Assembly: GCF_001467525.1 (NCBI RefSeq)
Contig: NZ_LNXS01000005.1
Coordinates: forward strand, 1 to 57,546
Origin: Legionella anisa
GTDB taxonomy: Bacteria > Pseudomonadota > Gammaproteobacteria > Legionellales > Legionellaceae
DNA length: 57,546 bases
Reading direction: 5' to 3'
The translations under genes and the position numbers were made by a program. Numbering within the stretch: position 1 is the first letter of the stretch; each line of letters begins with the position of its first letter. Under the pieces are notes generated by a model. The model did no database searches. It was not told the origin of the DNA and saw only the letters and a program-made list of their open reading frames with translations. Below are positions 36,642-45,858 of the stretch, piece by piece.

Positions 36642-38057
36642 TCAATTACTTGCTTGAGCCCTGATTTTCAATTGCTCCAAGGCATTTTGAAGGCGAGTTA
36701 ACACCCGTTCTCTTCCCAATAAAGTCAATGTCATATCGATAGACGGCGACATACTAGAACCTGTTACAGCTACTCGTAACGGTTGTGCTATTTTTCCCAT
36801 ATTAATATCAAATTGTGCACTGACATCATTAATGCATTCTTGTAAATGATCTTTTTCCCAGGATTTTACCGTTTGCAAACATTCATAAAGCGCAGTCAAT
36901 GGCTCTAAAATAACGGGGCGCAGATGTTTTTTTACTGCAGCTTCATCGTACTCAATCGAATCAGTAAAAAAGTACAGACTCATTTGACACATTTCAGTCA
37001 AAGTTTTACATCGCTCAGCTTGAATGGCAACTAAATCAGTTAATTTTGGTCCTTTAGAGATATCAATACCAGCCTCTTCAAAGTGCCAACGCAAAGACTC
37101 AGCCACCGCCTCGACTGGATCATTTTTTTGATAATGTTGATTTAACCAATACAATTTTTCATAGTTAAAACTTGAAACGCCTCGACTTACATTCTTTAAA
37201 TCAAAGCATTCAATCATCTCACTGATGCTAAAGATCTCTTGGTCACCATAAGACCAGCCTAAGCGTACTAAATAATTTAGCAAAGCGTGCGGCAAAACAC
37301 CTAACTCTTTAAATTGCAACACACTCACTGCACCGTGTCTTTTTGACAAGCGTTTACCGTCTTCTCCTAAGATCATAGGTAAATGAGCAAATATTGGAAT
37401 AGGGGCTTTAAGTGCCTGAAACAGATTAATTTGTCTTGGTGTATTATTAATGTGATCATCACCACGAATTACATGAGTAATTTTCATATCCATGTCATCG
37501 ATAACCACAGCAAAATTATAGGTTGGATGACCATCAGAGCGTACCAGAATCAAATCATCCAACTCGCTATTTGCCACATGGATTTCCCCATATACTTCAT
37601 CGTGAAACGTTACAGTTCCTTGTTCAGGATTCTTAAAACGAATTACAAAAGGCTTATCGGATAAAGGCAGATTTTTATCGCGACAGTAACCATCATACCG
37701 AGGTTTTTCTTTAGCAGCTAATTGTTCTGTGCGCAAAGCCTCCAGACGTTCTTTACTGCATTCACAACGATAAGCCTTACCCTCATCTAGAAATTGCTGT
37801 GCCACTTGCTTGTAGCGCTCGTAACGCTCGGTTTGATAAAATGGACCTTCATCATAATCCATGCCTAGCCAAGCCATGCCATCCAGAATAGCTCGTACCG
37901 ATTCTTGAGTTGAGCGCTCCTGATCAGTGTCCTCTATGCGCAAAATAAATTCACCCTGATGGCGCTTTGCATAAAGCCATGAAAATAAAGCCGTTCTTAC
38001 TCCACCTACATGTAAAAATCCAGTTGGGCTTGGTGCAAATCGGGTTCTAACTGTCAT
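36642..38057 (-). CDS. gltX: Glutamyl-tRNA synthetase
   Basis: ATG 38057 is preferred, with GGAAGAG 4 bp upstream. The 471-residue enzyme has the class I signature FAPSPTGFLHVGG (HIGH box), the KMSKS-type loop KRLSKRHGA, the zinc-knuckle region CECSKERLEAL, and VIRGDDHINNTPRQ. It charges tRNA-Glu with glutamate. Length is the family standard (about 470). It is divergent from letS across a gene-free stretch with repeats. Confidence 0.95.
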   Translation of the reverse strand: MTVRTRFAPSPTGFLHVGGVRTALFSWLYAKRHQGEFILRIEDTDQERSTQESVRAILDGMAWLGMDYDEGPFYQTERYERYKQVAQQFLDEGKAYRCECSKERLEALRTEQLAAKEKPRYDGYCRDKNLPLSDKPFVIRFKNPEQGTVTFHDEVYGEIHVANSELDDLILVRSDGHPTYNFAVVIDDMDMKITHVIRGDDHINNTPRQINLFQALKAPIPIFAHLPMILGEDGKRLSKRHGAVSVLQFKELGVLPHALLNYLVRLGWSYGDQEIFSISEMIECFDLKNVSRGVSSFNYEKLYWLNQHYQKNDPVEAVAESLRWHFEEAGIDISKGPKLTDLVAIQAERCKTLTEMCQMSLYFFTDSIEYDEAAVKKHLRPVILEPLTALYECLQTVKSWEKDHLQECINDVSAQFDINMGKIAQPLRVAVTGSSMSPSIDMTLTLLGRERVLTRLQNALEQLKIRAQASN

Positions 38058-38368
38058 AATCTCTTCCACATTGTAAGGAATAAAATAATCGGGCTATAAT
38101 AACTGACTTTCCAGCCTGGGTGAAGCAAGACATTTGAATATTTAGACTTCTTCAGAAACTCGCTACAGAAAGCGAAATGCGATGAGATGCGGAGCGCTGA
38201 ACTGAGGTGCACACACAGTCACATGAGGATTCGAGCACCGGAGCGACGATTTAATTCTCCTTTAGAATAGAGTTTCCGGAGACGTCTATTGTACAAATCA
38301 TAGCAGGTTACACAGCGCTGCACACAGGCTAAAATAAAAATATTACCCGAACTACTTGGTGAGTTATT
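38058..38368. other. gltX-letS intergenic region
   Basis: No gene is seen. It holds a MITE-like element (38144-38287) and, outside it, two degenerate halves of the long palindrome: CCTGGGTGAAGC near 38116 and AGCGCTGCACACAGGCT near 38313. A GTTATTTTG stretch before letS sets its TTG start. Confidence 0.6.
38144..38287. mobile_element. 144-bp MITE-like element with imperfect terminal inverted repeats
   Basis: The left end AGACTTCTTCAGAAACTC and the right end GAGTTTCCGGAGACGTCT are complementary at 15 of 18 positions. There is no open frame inside, and an internal TTCTCCTTTAGAATAG stretch can fold. It appears to sit inside the loop of a degraded palindrome. Confidence 0.5.
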
Positions 38369-41104
38369 TTGAAAAGCATTGGTATTAAGTATCAACTGAG
38401 AATTACTACCCTAATCCCAGCCTTTTTAGTCGCCCTGCTTCTCGCTATTTTTTATAATGGACTATTCGGCAATGACCTAAAACAACATATGTCGCGTTTG
38501 GGGGAAGCCTATATCCGTCAATTGCTTCCTGCAGCTCAATACGCCATGCTCCGACGCGATGATCGTACTTTACAAGGATTAATCAATGCTTCTACAATTA
38601 ACCCAGAAGTAATAGCTCTTGCCTTTTACAGTAGTGATGGACAATTACTAGCATATCGTGGTGGGAAACACTCGCTGAATAAACCATTTAATCCACCTAA
38701 ATTTACAGGGGATTACATTGAAAGTAAGCAAATTAATCCGTTCACTATTAATTTCATCGCACCAGTTACTATTCCTAAATTTAATCTTTACTCCAATTCA
38801 TCCTTTAAGAACCTACTAAGTCCCATGGCTACTCGTGCAGATGATATTTTAGGTTGGTTATCCATAGATATTGATACGCGATCTATGATCATAAAGCGCT
38901 ATCAAATGCTCATAGTAACGATTTTTATTACTCTATTTGGCTTGCTTATGGGATTAACCATCCACTATTTTCTCTCTAAGCGGATTTATTTACCCATTTC
39001 TCGTTTACGTAGAAGTATGAAACAAATTTTGCGAAATGAATTCGAAACGGAAATAAAAACAACAAGCCCAGGTGAACTAGGTATTATTGAACAAGGTTGT
39101 GCCCATTTACAAAAAAAACACCTCGAAACAGTTCGTGATTTGAATCAGCATATTGAAGTTGCCACAGAGGATTTGCAGCAAAGTCTTGAGCTGTTAGAAG
39201 AAAAAAATATCGAGCTTTCACTCGAGAAGAAAAAAATAGAAGAAAAAAGTCGACAAAAATCAGAATTTATTGCCAATATGAGCCATGAAATCCGTACACC
39301 AATGAACGGAGTAATTGGCTTTACTAATGTTTTACTGGAAAGCAAACTTGATCCATTGCAATTGGATTATGTAAAAACGATAAAAACATCAGCTCAAGAT
39401 TTATTAGGAATAATTAACGACATTCTCGATTTTTCCAAAATCGATGCTGGAAAACTTCACCTAGATTGCATCCCATTAAATATTCGTCATTGCATTGATG
39501 AAGTTCTTACACTCGCCGCACCGAATGCACATAAAAAAGGAATTGATTTAATCCCCATAACCGATATTAATGTGCCCAAAATTATCTTGGGAGATCCCTT
39601 CAGAATAAAACAATTTATCACCAACTTGGTGACCAACGCCGTTAAATTTACAGATCATGGTTATGTGTTGGTTCGCACCAAAGTAGAACAGGAAACAGAT
39701 AAAGATTACACTTTATGCATCACAATTACTGATACCGGTTTGGGTATTTCTCCCGAAGATCAAAGTAAATTGTTTACAGCATTTAACCAAGCGGATACAA
39801 GCATTACGCGACGTTATGGTGGTTCAGGCCTCGGTTTAGTTATTTGCAAAAAACTCTGTGAAGAAATGCATGTTCGGATTACATTTACAAGTGAACTCAA
39901 TAAAGGCTCTAGCTTTACTGCTCATGTCAAAGTCGAAAAGCTGGTTGCTTATGAAATAGAAAAAAACCAAATACACCCCTTCGCCCATTTCAAGATGCTG
40001 TGCTTTGACGATAATTCACTGCACCTGGAAGCTCTGTGTAATGGTTTAGGTTATTGGGGAATACAATGCGTCCCTGTAAATTCGTTGAATCACCTTGAAA
40101 AAGCCCTAGAGAACAACAAAGACTGTAAAATTGCTTTTCTCAATATTAATAAGGGCTACGAGCAAAAAATCGCTAAAATTATCTCAGAACATAATTATTT
40201 TCCTTATGTATTGATTTCCAAATGGCTTATTAATGATTACACCGCGATTGGTGGTCAAGGCTTTTTATATAAACCCATTAGTATTCAAAAACTCCAAGAC
40301 GTTATTGAATCACTTACTAGTCTGGAAAATATTGAAAAACCAGTCAATCATGAATTGGATAGCTTAAGGGAGCAATTACGTTTTATGCATCCAGATTTGC
40401 TTATTGCCGAAGACAACCCCATTAATAAAATGCTTCTGAACTCTTTATTAGGTACTCATGCAAACATGACCTCAGTTGATGATGGGGAGATGGCTGTATC
40501 TGCGTGCAATGACAAGAAATATGACTTGATTTTACTTGACTTACAAATGCCGAAAATAAATGGCTTAGAAGCAGCTCGACTCATTCGTCAAAAATCGCAA
40601 CTGAACCGTCATACCCCCATAGTTTTAATTAGTGCGAATGGCAGTGATGTAAATAGTATTGATCTGAAAAAAGCAGGTGTGGACTATTGCTTACAAAAGC
40701 CTATAGATGAAAAACAATTACTTACACAAATTCTTCGTATTACAGATAAAGCAAAACATGCTGCAATCGATTGGCAATTATGCATACAAAAAGTATCGGG
40801 AAATCAAGCGCTTGCAGAAGAATTTCTTGCACGATTTGTCGAAGAGCTCCATAAAAATCGGGAAGAATTCATTCAATTAATGCACGACAAAAACATTAAA
40901 AAATTAGGAGAAGCAGCACATAAACTTCATGGGGCATGTTGTTTTTCCGGTGTACCCACGTTACAGAAAAAAGTAGTCCATGTAGAAAAACTGGCTGTAA
41001 ATGCTGCTTCAATTGAAGAATTAGCCACCCCTTTTGCAGAGTTAATTCAAAGTATTGATGCAGTAATTAATGAGTACGAAAATCAGAAAATAAGAATTAA
41101 CTAG
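38369..41104 (+). CDS. letS: Hybrid sensor kinase LetS (BarA/GacS family)
   Basis: A 911-residue inner-membrane kinase with a TTG start after GGTGAG. It has two membrane helices (about 11-30 and 178-198) around a periplasmic domain, a HAMP linker and a coiled coil. HisKA has H306 in NMSHEIRTPMNGVIGF. HATPase has NAVKFT, ITDTGLGIS and GGSGLGL. A degenerate receiver (about 545-660) is followed by a true receiver with D724 in LLDLQMP, and an Hpt domain with H851 in AAHKLHGA. In L. pneumophila LetS acts on LetA, which drives RsmY/RsmZ and so controls CsrA and transmissive traits. Order before pfp matches that species. Confidence 0.92.
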   Translation: MKSIGIKYQLRITTLIPAFLVALLLAIFYNGLFGNDLKQHMSRLGEAYIRQLLPAAQYAMLRRDDRTLQGLINASTINPEVIALAFYSSDGQLLAYRGGKHSLNKPFNPPKFTGDYIESKQINPFTINFIAPVTIPKFNLYSNSSFKNLLSPMATRADDILGWLSIDIDTRSMIIKRYQMLIVTIFITLFGLLMGLTIHYFLSKRIYLPISRLRRSMKQILRNEFETEIKTTSPGELGIIEQGCAHLQKKHLETVRDLNQHIEVATEDLQQSLELLEEKNIELSLEKKKIEEKSRQKSEFIANMSHEIRTPMNGVIGFTNVLLESKLDPLQLDYVKTIKTSAQDLLGIINDILDFSKIDAGKLHLDCIPLNIRHCIDEVLTLAAPNAHKKGIDLIPITDINVPKIILGDPFRIKQFITNLVTNAVKFTDHGYVLVRTKVEQETDKDYTLCITITDTGLGISPEDQSKLFTAFNQADTSITRRYGGSGLGLVICKKLCEEMHVRITFTSELNKGSSFTAHVKVEKLVAYEIEKNQIHPFAHFKMLCFDDNSLHLEALCNGLGYWGIQCVPVNSLNHLEKALENNKDCKIAFLNINKGYEQKIAKIISEHNYFPYVLISKWLINDYTAIGGQGFLYKPISIQKLQDVIESLTSLENIEKPVNHELDSLREQLRFMHPDLLIAEDNPINKMLLNSLLGTHANMTSVDDGEMAVSACNDKKYDLILLDLQMPKINGLEAARLIRQKSQLNRHTPIVLISANGSDVNSIDLKKAGVDYCLQKPIDEKQLLTQILRITDKAKHAAIDWQLCIQKVSGNQALAEEFLARFVEELHKNREEFIQLMHDKNIKKLGEAAHKLHGACCFSGVPTLQKKVVHVEKLAVNAASIEELATPFAELIQSIDAVINEYENQKIRIN

Positions 41105-41299
41105 GGGTTGTTTATATTTCACTAGCTTGAGCAAAATGGCCTGATTTTCGAGTGCCAAAACCCAGCACATACACCATGTGAGCATCGGAATGCAGAAAAG
41201 CAGGATGGTTTGGCCAAGATAGTAGAAATGGCAACAGTCTCTACTCCTATTCTTTGCAAAAAATGATGAAGAAGAGCAGTAACCTAACCAGGAGAAAGA

Positions 41300-42538
41300 A
41301 TGACTATAAAAAATGCAATATATGCTCAATCAGGTGGTGTAACCGCTGTAATTAATGCTTCAGCTTGTGCTGTGATTCAAACCGCCAAGTTATATCCGCA
41401 ACACATTGGTAAAGTATATGCCGCCAAGAATGGAATTATTGGCGCTTTAAATGAAGAACTTATTGATACTTCGCTTGAAAGTGATGCAGATATTGCCAAA
41501 TTACTGCAAACTCCTTCCGGAGCCTTTGGTTCATGCCGGTACAAACTCAAAAATGATGATGATGAATATGAGCGTCTAATTGAGGTGTTTAAAGCACATA
41601 ATATAGGTTATTTTTTCTATAATGGCGGTGGTGACTCTCAAGATACGGCACATAAAGTATCGCAATTAGGTGCCAAAATGGGTTACCCAATTACATGTAT
41701 TGGAATACCCAAAACAGTAGATAATGATCTGCCCTTTACGGATGCCTGCCCAGGATTCGGTTCAGTGGCTAAATATATCGCTATTTCCACCAAAGAAGCA
41801 GGTTTTGATGTTGCTTCAATGGCTGCATCATCGACAAAAGTCTTTATCCTTGAAGTAATGGGACGCCATGCTGGGTGGATTGCTGCTGCAAGCGGCCTAG
41901 CCAGTCAACAACCGGATGAACCACCCCATATTATTTTATTCCCTGAAGTTCCTTTTCAACAAACAAAGTTTCTGAGCAAAGTTGATGAATGCGTTAAAAC
42001 TTATGGTTATTGCGTTGTTGTGGTTTCAGAAGGTATTCGCACTACAGAAGGTAAATTTTTAAGTGAAGCGGGAATTCGTGATGCATTTGGTCATGCCCAA
42101 TTAGGTGGTGTTGCACCAATTATTGCGCAGTTAATCAAAACTGAATTGAATTATAAATACCATTGGGCAGTTGCAGATTATTTACAACGTGCCGCTCGCC
42201 ATATCGCATCAAGAGTAGATTTGGATCAAGCTTATGCTTTGGGTAAGGCAGCGGTAGAATATGCCATAAAAGGTCATAATGCCATCATGCCTATTATCAT
42301 TCGCGAGCAAGATGAACCTTATCAATGGTCTATTGGACATGTCCCATTAGCCGATGTTGCCAATCAGGAAAAGGCGATGCCTGCGGAATACATTTCTGCG
42401 GATGGAATGGGTATTACTGCTGCCTGTAAGCAGTATTTATTACCCCTGATTCAAGGTGAAGCTTACCCTGATTACATGAATGGATTGCCTGATTATGTTC
42501 GTTTAAAAAATCAACTTGTACCTAAAGTGCTTAAATAG
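41300..42538 (+). CDS. pfp: Pyrophosphate-dependent 6-phosphofructokinase
   Basis: A 412-residue enzyme with the ribosome site AGGAGAAAG. Family motifs are AQSGGVTAVINAS, YNGGGDSQDTAHKVS, GIPKTVDNDLPFTDACPGFGS (the PKTxDND catalytic loop of PFK), and MGRHAGWIA. The GGGDS form of the nucleotide-site motif, with Asp in place of the ATP-enzyme glycine, indicates use of pyrophosphate rather than ATP. It interconverts fructose 6-phosphate and fructose 1,6-bisphosphate. Follows letS as in L. pneumophila. Confidence 0.92.
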   Translation: MTIKNAIYAQSGGVTAVINASACAVIQTAKLYPQHIGKVYAAKNGIIGALNEELIDTSLESDADIAKLLQTPSGAFGSCRYKLKNDDDEYERLIEVFKAHNIGYFFYNGGGDSQDTAHKVSQLGAKMGYPITCIGIPKTVDNDLPFTDACPGFGSVAKYIAISTKEAGFDVASMAASSTKVFILEVMGRHAGWIAAASGLASQQPDEPPHIILFPEVPFQQTKFLSKVDECVKTYGYCVVVVSEGIRTTEGKFLSEAGIRDAFGHAQLGGVAPIIAQLIKTELNYKYHWAVADYLQRAARHIASRVDLDQAYALGKAAVEYAIKGHNAIMPIIIREQDEPYQWSIGHVPLADVANQEKAMPAEYISADGMGITAACKQYLLPLIQGEAYPDYMNGLPDYVRLKNQLVPKVLK

Positions 42539-42950
42539 TCATAACTGTGGCTGGGTGAAACTTAGCTTTGTAGCCTGGGTGTAGCGCAGCGGAAACCGGA
42601 GATTCTTGATATGAATAAAACCTCTTAATCCCGGGTTCCGCTGCGCTGCACCCAGGCTTGTATCTAGAGTTTCTTCAAACAGTTCCATTGTGATAAAAGA
42701 AATCATACCTTTTGAAAAGAATAAAAAATTTGTCTGATTAAATAATCAGGTTAGTCCGTTTTATACGTTAGGCAACCCTTCTATTCATCTGCTACAATAA
42801 TATAAGGGAAAGAGAGAGAGGACCTCAGGACTTCCTTTTTTTACCATGGCAGGCTGTATCGTTGTTTTAGCCGAATTTAAGTTTTAACTTTTTGATAAAG
42901 GATATTCTATTTGTCTATATGTCGTGGTACCAAATTATTAGGAGCAGATA
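42539..42950. other. pfp-pilin intergenic region
   Basis: Contains the loop-form palindrome (42570-42661), the small palindrome CTGATTA-AA-TAATCAG at 42734-42749 (a terminator stem or operator) and the promoter and leader of the pilin gene. No open frame is convincing. A TACAAT -10-like box lies near 42793, far from the pilin start, so the leader may be long. Confidence 0.5.
42570..42661. terminator. Loop form of the long palindrome after pfp
   Basis: The left arm starts GTAGCCTGGGTGTAGCGCAGCGG and the right arm CCGCTGCGCTGCACCCAGGCT complements it. The core carries an insert with ATGAATAAAACC between CCGG and CCCGGG parts, like the form at 45569. Here it follows a gene rather than a convergent pair. 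Confidence 0.6.
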
Positions 42951-43382
42951 ATGAAACAAAAAGGTTTTACTTTAATTGAATTAATGATAGTGGTAGCAAT
43001 AGTTGGTATTCTTGCCGCAATTGCTATCCCGGCATATCAGGATTACGTCGTCAGAGCCCGCGTTACAGAAGGGTTAAGTGTTGCTTCTTCTGCAAAGACA
43101 ACTGTCTCTGAAAATGCAACAACAGGTAATGCAGACTTAAGTCAGGGCTGGAGTTTTGCAAACCCTACTGCTAATGTGCAAAGTGTTGTTGTTACTGCCG
43201 CTACGGGTGTAATCACAATTACTTATACAGCACTTGCACAAAACGTAGTTATTACTTTAACGCCACAAGCTAACGGGGCTGCCCTTGTTGCTGGAACACC
43301 ACCAACTGCGCCAATTACCTGGGCTTGTGCTGTAAATAATGCTGGTAACAACCGATACGTACCTGCCAACTGCAGAATATAA
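42951..43382 (+). CDS. pilE: Type IV pilin (major or minor)
   Basis: A 143-residue prepilin with AGGAGCAG before the ATG. The PilD cleavage site is [11 protein letters not shown], with the conserved glutamate at +5 of the mature chain, and the N-terminal helix [26 protein letters not shown]. The globular part ends with a Cys pair (WACAVNN and PANCRI) that would form the D-region disulfide. It is assembled by the type IV pilus machine; several pilin paralogues exist in Legionella and which role this has is not clear. An excellent terminator follows. Confidence 0.92.
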   Translation: MKQKGFTLIELMIVVAIVGILAAIAIPAYQDYVVRARVTEGLSVASSAKTTVSENATTGNADLSQGWSFANPTANVQSVVVTAATGVITITYTALAQNVVITLTPQANGAALVAGTPPTAPITWACAVNNAGNNRYVPANCRI

Positions 43383-43395
43383 TTATATCTCTCTT

Positions 43396-43424
43396 AAAAG
43401 CCGCTTCAAGGGCGGCTTTTTTAT
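43396..43424 (+). terminator. Intrinsic terminator of the pilin gene
   Basis: AAAAGCCGC (43396-43404), loop TTCAAGG, then GCGGCTTTT followed by TTATT. GC-rich stem with a T run, a textbook Rho-independent terminator 14 bp after the pilin stop. Confidence 0.88.
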
Positions 43425-43453
43425 TATGAATTTTAAATTAATAAGAGTTTAGT

Positions 43454-43783
43454 ATGTCACGTAAAACACGTATTGAAGAATTAATAAATCAGGAATTAGA
43501 TCCTGCATTTTTAAATGTTGAGGATGAATCATCTAATCATCATGTACCTGAAGGTGCACAAACACATTTTAAAATTACTTTGGTCTCTTCGCGATTTATT
43601 GGTCTATCGCGAATTGCACGACATCGATTGTTAAATCAGCTGCTTAAAGAAGAGTTTGAACTGGGATTACATGCCTTAAGCATGCATTTATTTACTCCAG
43701 ACGAGTGGGAAAATCGAAGCAAAGCTGTTTTGCAATCTCCTGTTTGTAAAGGGGGATTTAATAAAGAAAAAAGAGAGACATAA
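43454..43783 (+). CDS. bolA: BolA family protein
   Basis: A 109-residue protein with the BolA fold: IEELINQELDPAFLNVEDESSNHH, the conserved HFKITLVSSRFIGLSRIARHRLLNQLL, and ALSMHLFTPDEW. Close to E. coli BolA (105). BolA proteins partner monothiol glutaredoxins in iron-sulfur handling and affect cell shape and motility/biofilm genes. The helix-turn-helix-like class II loop with H is visible. The gene follows the pilin terminator, so it has its own promoter. Confidence 0.92.
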   Translation: MSRKTRIEELINQELDPAFLNVEDESSNHHVPEGAQTHFKITLVSSRFIGLSRIARHRLLNQLLKEEFELGLHALSMHLFTPDEWENRSKAVLQSPVCKGGFNKEKRET

Positions 43784-44164
43784 CTTTGTATAAGTAGGAT
43801 CAATCTGATTATCAATTAAGAATAGAAATTTTTCTTTACGAATCCGAAACAAATAAATCAATCATGATTTACATGACACAATACCTCTTTTGGAAAATTC
43901 AGTAACACCATAATTGTAAACGATTATTAGCAGATTTTTAGCGATTAAATAGCACTGGGGATAATCCTGAACCCATCAAAATCAGTCATAACCAATGCAG
44001 TAAAAAATGCGTTAGCACATTTAAGCTGAATACATAATTCGTGTTTCTCAGTAATTTTTTTACATAAACGCAACAAAGTTAACACTTTGTGATAAAATAA
44101 ACAGTAACGTCCATCGCCAACTTCCTATATAATGCCTGGCATTTTTAATAAGTCTATTTAATTA
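43784..44164. other. Gene-free region upstream of the APC antiporter gene
   Basis: About 380 bp without a convincing gene. It is AT-rich and holds a TATAAT box at 44128-44133, 32 bp before the ATG, a likely -10 without a good -35. No hairpin or repeat stands out. Confidence 0.5.
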
Positions 44165-45565
44165 ATGAACAATTGGTCTTCTGAAAAAATATCCGTACTT
44201 GCCTTAGTTTTATTGATTACAGGTGCAATTGACAGCATTAGGAATTTACCGGGAACCGCTCTATTCGGCTCTTCATTAGTTTTTTTCTTTATCTTTTCCG
44301 CAATTGTTTTTTTAATTCCTGTAGCTTTAGTATCGGCAGAATTATCGTCCACCTGGTCTGACGAGGAAGGTGGAATTTATAGTTGGGTCAAACATGCGTA
44401 TGGCGAAAATTTAGCCTTCTTTACGATTTGGCTACAATGGATCAATACCTTGGTCTGGTATCCAACTATTTTATCCTTTATTGCCGGAGTATTAGCTTAT
44501 TTAATTAACCCAGAACTTGCTCAAAATAAGTATTATTTGATTACAGTAATTCTCGTTATCTTTTGGTCATTAACCCTAATCGCTTTATCAGGTTTACGTG
44601 CCTCTGCCCATTTTGCAGGTCTTTGCGCCATATTAGGAATGATACTTCCTATGGGATTTATTATTATTCTTGCACTGATTTGGGTCATTAAAGGAAACCC
44701 TATAGCAATAGATTTGAGCATGTCGCATTTACTGCCACACTGGAAAGACAGCCAATCCTGGGTATCGCTCACTGCCATTATGACTTCGTTTCTAGGCATG
44801 GAGCTCGCAGCAGTACATGTCCGTAATGTACATAACCCGCAAGTCAATTTTCCTCGGGCTATGTTTTTTTCAGTGCTGCTTATTTTAACCACAATGATTT
44901 TTGGTTCTTTGGCTATTGCTTTTGTTCTACCAAAAGAAAAAATCAGTCTAATTGACGGAGTACTCCAAGCCTTTAATAACTTTTTCCACGCATACAACCT
45001 GGAATGGCTCTTACCTTTACTTATCGCATTACTCCTGTTAGGAAGTTTAGGCAGCATGATTAATTGGATTATCTCACCCGCAAAAGGCTTGCTCATGGCC
45101 GCCAACCATAACTTCTTACCAAAGTACATGAGCCAGTTGAACAAGCGTGGCGTTGCTTCGCGAATTTTAATCACCCAAGCAATTTTGGTTACTTTTTTGT
45201 GTAGTGGTTTTCTCTTGTTTCCAAGTGTTAATGCCATATATTGGTTATTTACAGCTTTAAGTACAGAACTCTATATCATGATGTATGTTTTGATGTTTAT
45301 TGCAGCCTGGAAATTAAAAGGAAAATATGCGCATCTTAAGAGACCTTTTGCGATACCAGGGAAAAAAACCGGCTACTATATAACCTGTATTTTAGGCCTA
45401 TTCGGATGCACTATGACTTTAATTGTAGGCTTCATCCCACCTGTTGAATTTATGAATTTTGGCAGCGCCGCGCATTTTCGTCTGGTTTTCTCTATAGGAA
45501 TTGTAATCATGATGATCCCTGCATTTTTACTGTATTGGCGTAAAAAATACATTACAAAATCATAA
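44165..45565 (+). CDS. APC-family glutamate:GABA-antiporter-like transporter
   Basis: A 466-residue inner-membrane protein with about 12 helices. The APC start (ISVLALVLLITGAIDSIRNLP), VALVSAELSSTWSDEEGGIYSWVKHAYGE, and GMELAAVHVRNVHNPQVNFPRA are typical of the GadC/YjeM-like branch. It probably exchanges or imports amino acids, a main carbon source of Legionella. Substrate is not readable. It converges with the ycaR-tsaB operon, with a palindrome between. Confidence 0.88.
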   Translation: MNNWSSEKISVLALVLLITGAIDSIRNLPGTALFGSSLVFFFIFSAIVFLIPVALVSAELSSTWSDEEGGIYSWVKHAYGENLAFFTIWLQWINTLVWYPTILSFIAGVLAYLINPELAQNKYYLITVILVIFWSLTLIALSGLRASAHFAGLCAILGMILPMGFIIILALIWVIKGNPIAIDLSMSHLLPHWKDSQSWVSLTAIMTSFLGMELAAVHVRNVHNPQVNFPRAMFFSVLLILTTMIFGSLAIAFVLPKEKISLIDGVLQAFNNFFHAYNLEWLLPLLIALLLLGSLGSMINWIISPAKGLLMAANHNFLPKYMSQLNKRGVASRILITQAILVTFLCSGFLLFPSVNAIYWLFTALSTELYIMMYVLMFIAAWKLKGKYAHLKRPFAIPGKKTGYYITCILGLFGCTMTLIVGFIPPVEFMNFGSAAHFRLVFSIGIVIMMIPAFLLYWRKKYITKS

Positions 45566-45568
45566 CGT

Positions 45569-45657
45569 GTAGCCTGGGTGCAGCACAGCAGAGCCCGGGA
45601 TTTTGGATGCGAATAAAACGTTCAAACCCGGGTTTCGCTACGCTGTACCCAGGCTAC
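45569..45657. terminator. Loop form of the long palindrome at a convergent junction
   Basis: Arms GTAGCCTGGGTGCAGC and GCTGTACCCAGGCTAC flank a loop with CCCGGGATTTTGGATGCGAATAAAACG. The loop is related to that at 42570. It lies 3 bp after the transporter stop and ends 5 bp before the opposing ycaR stop, so it serves both. Confidence 0.65.
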
Positions 45658-45661
45658 AATG

Positions 45662-45841
45662 TTACAACTTATCCTTTTCCTCCAATGAAATCACTCGAGC
45701 CTCATGTTCCAACATCACAGGAATATCATCCTGAATAGGAAATGCCAACCGGTCAAATTTACAAATCAGTTCTTGTTTTTTTATCAATAACTTCCCTTTA
45801 CATAAAGGACATACCAATATTTCCAATAGTTTTTTATCCAC
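45662..45841 (-). CDS. ycaR: Trm112/YcaR-like small zinc-ribbon protein
   Basis: A 59-residue product with a GTG start and AGGAG 6 bp upstream. It reads [18 protein letters not shown] at the start, then [19 protein letters not shown] and MLEHEARV, the UPF0434/Trm112 signature. Three cysteines remain (C11, C14, C27); family members often have two Cys pairs or a similar incomplete set. Trm112-type proteins stabilise methyltransferases in eukaryotes; the bacterial role is not fixed. It starts 17 bp after tsaB and is last in the operon. Confidence 0.88.
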   Translation of the reverse strand: MDKKLLEILVCPLCKGKLLIKKQELICKFDRLAFPIQDDIPVMLEHEARVISLEEKDKL

Positions 45842-45858
45842 AAAATTCTCCTATGATC

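Noticed and set aside
42924..42943. Sigma-54 promoter for the pilin (TGGTACC stretch)
   Set aside because: The -12 element is missing and the site is too close to the start codon.
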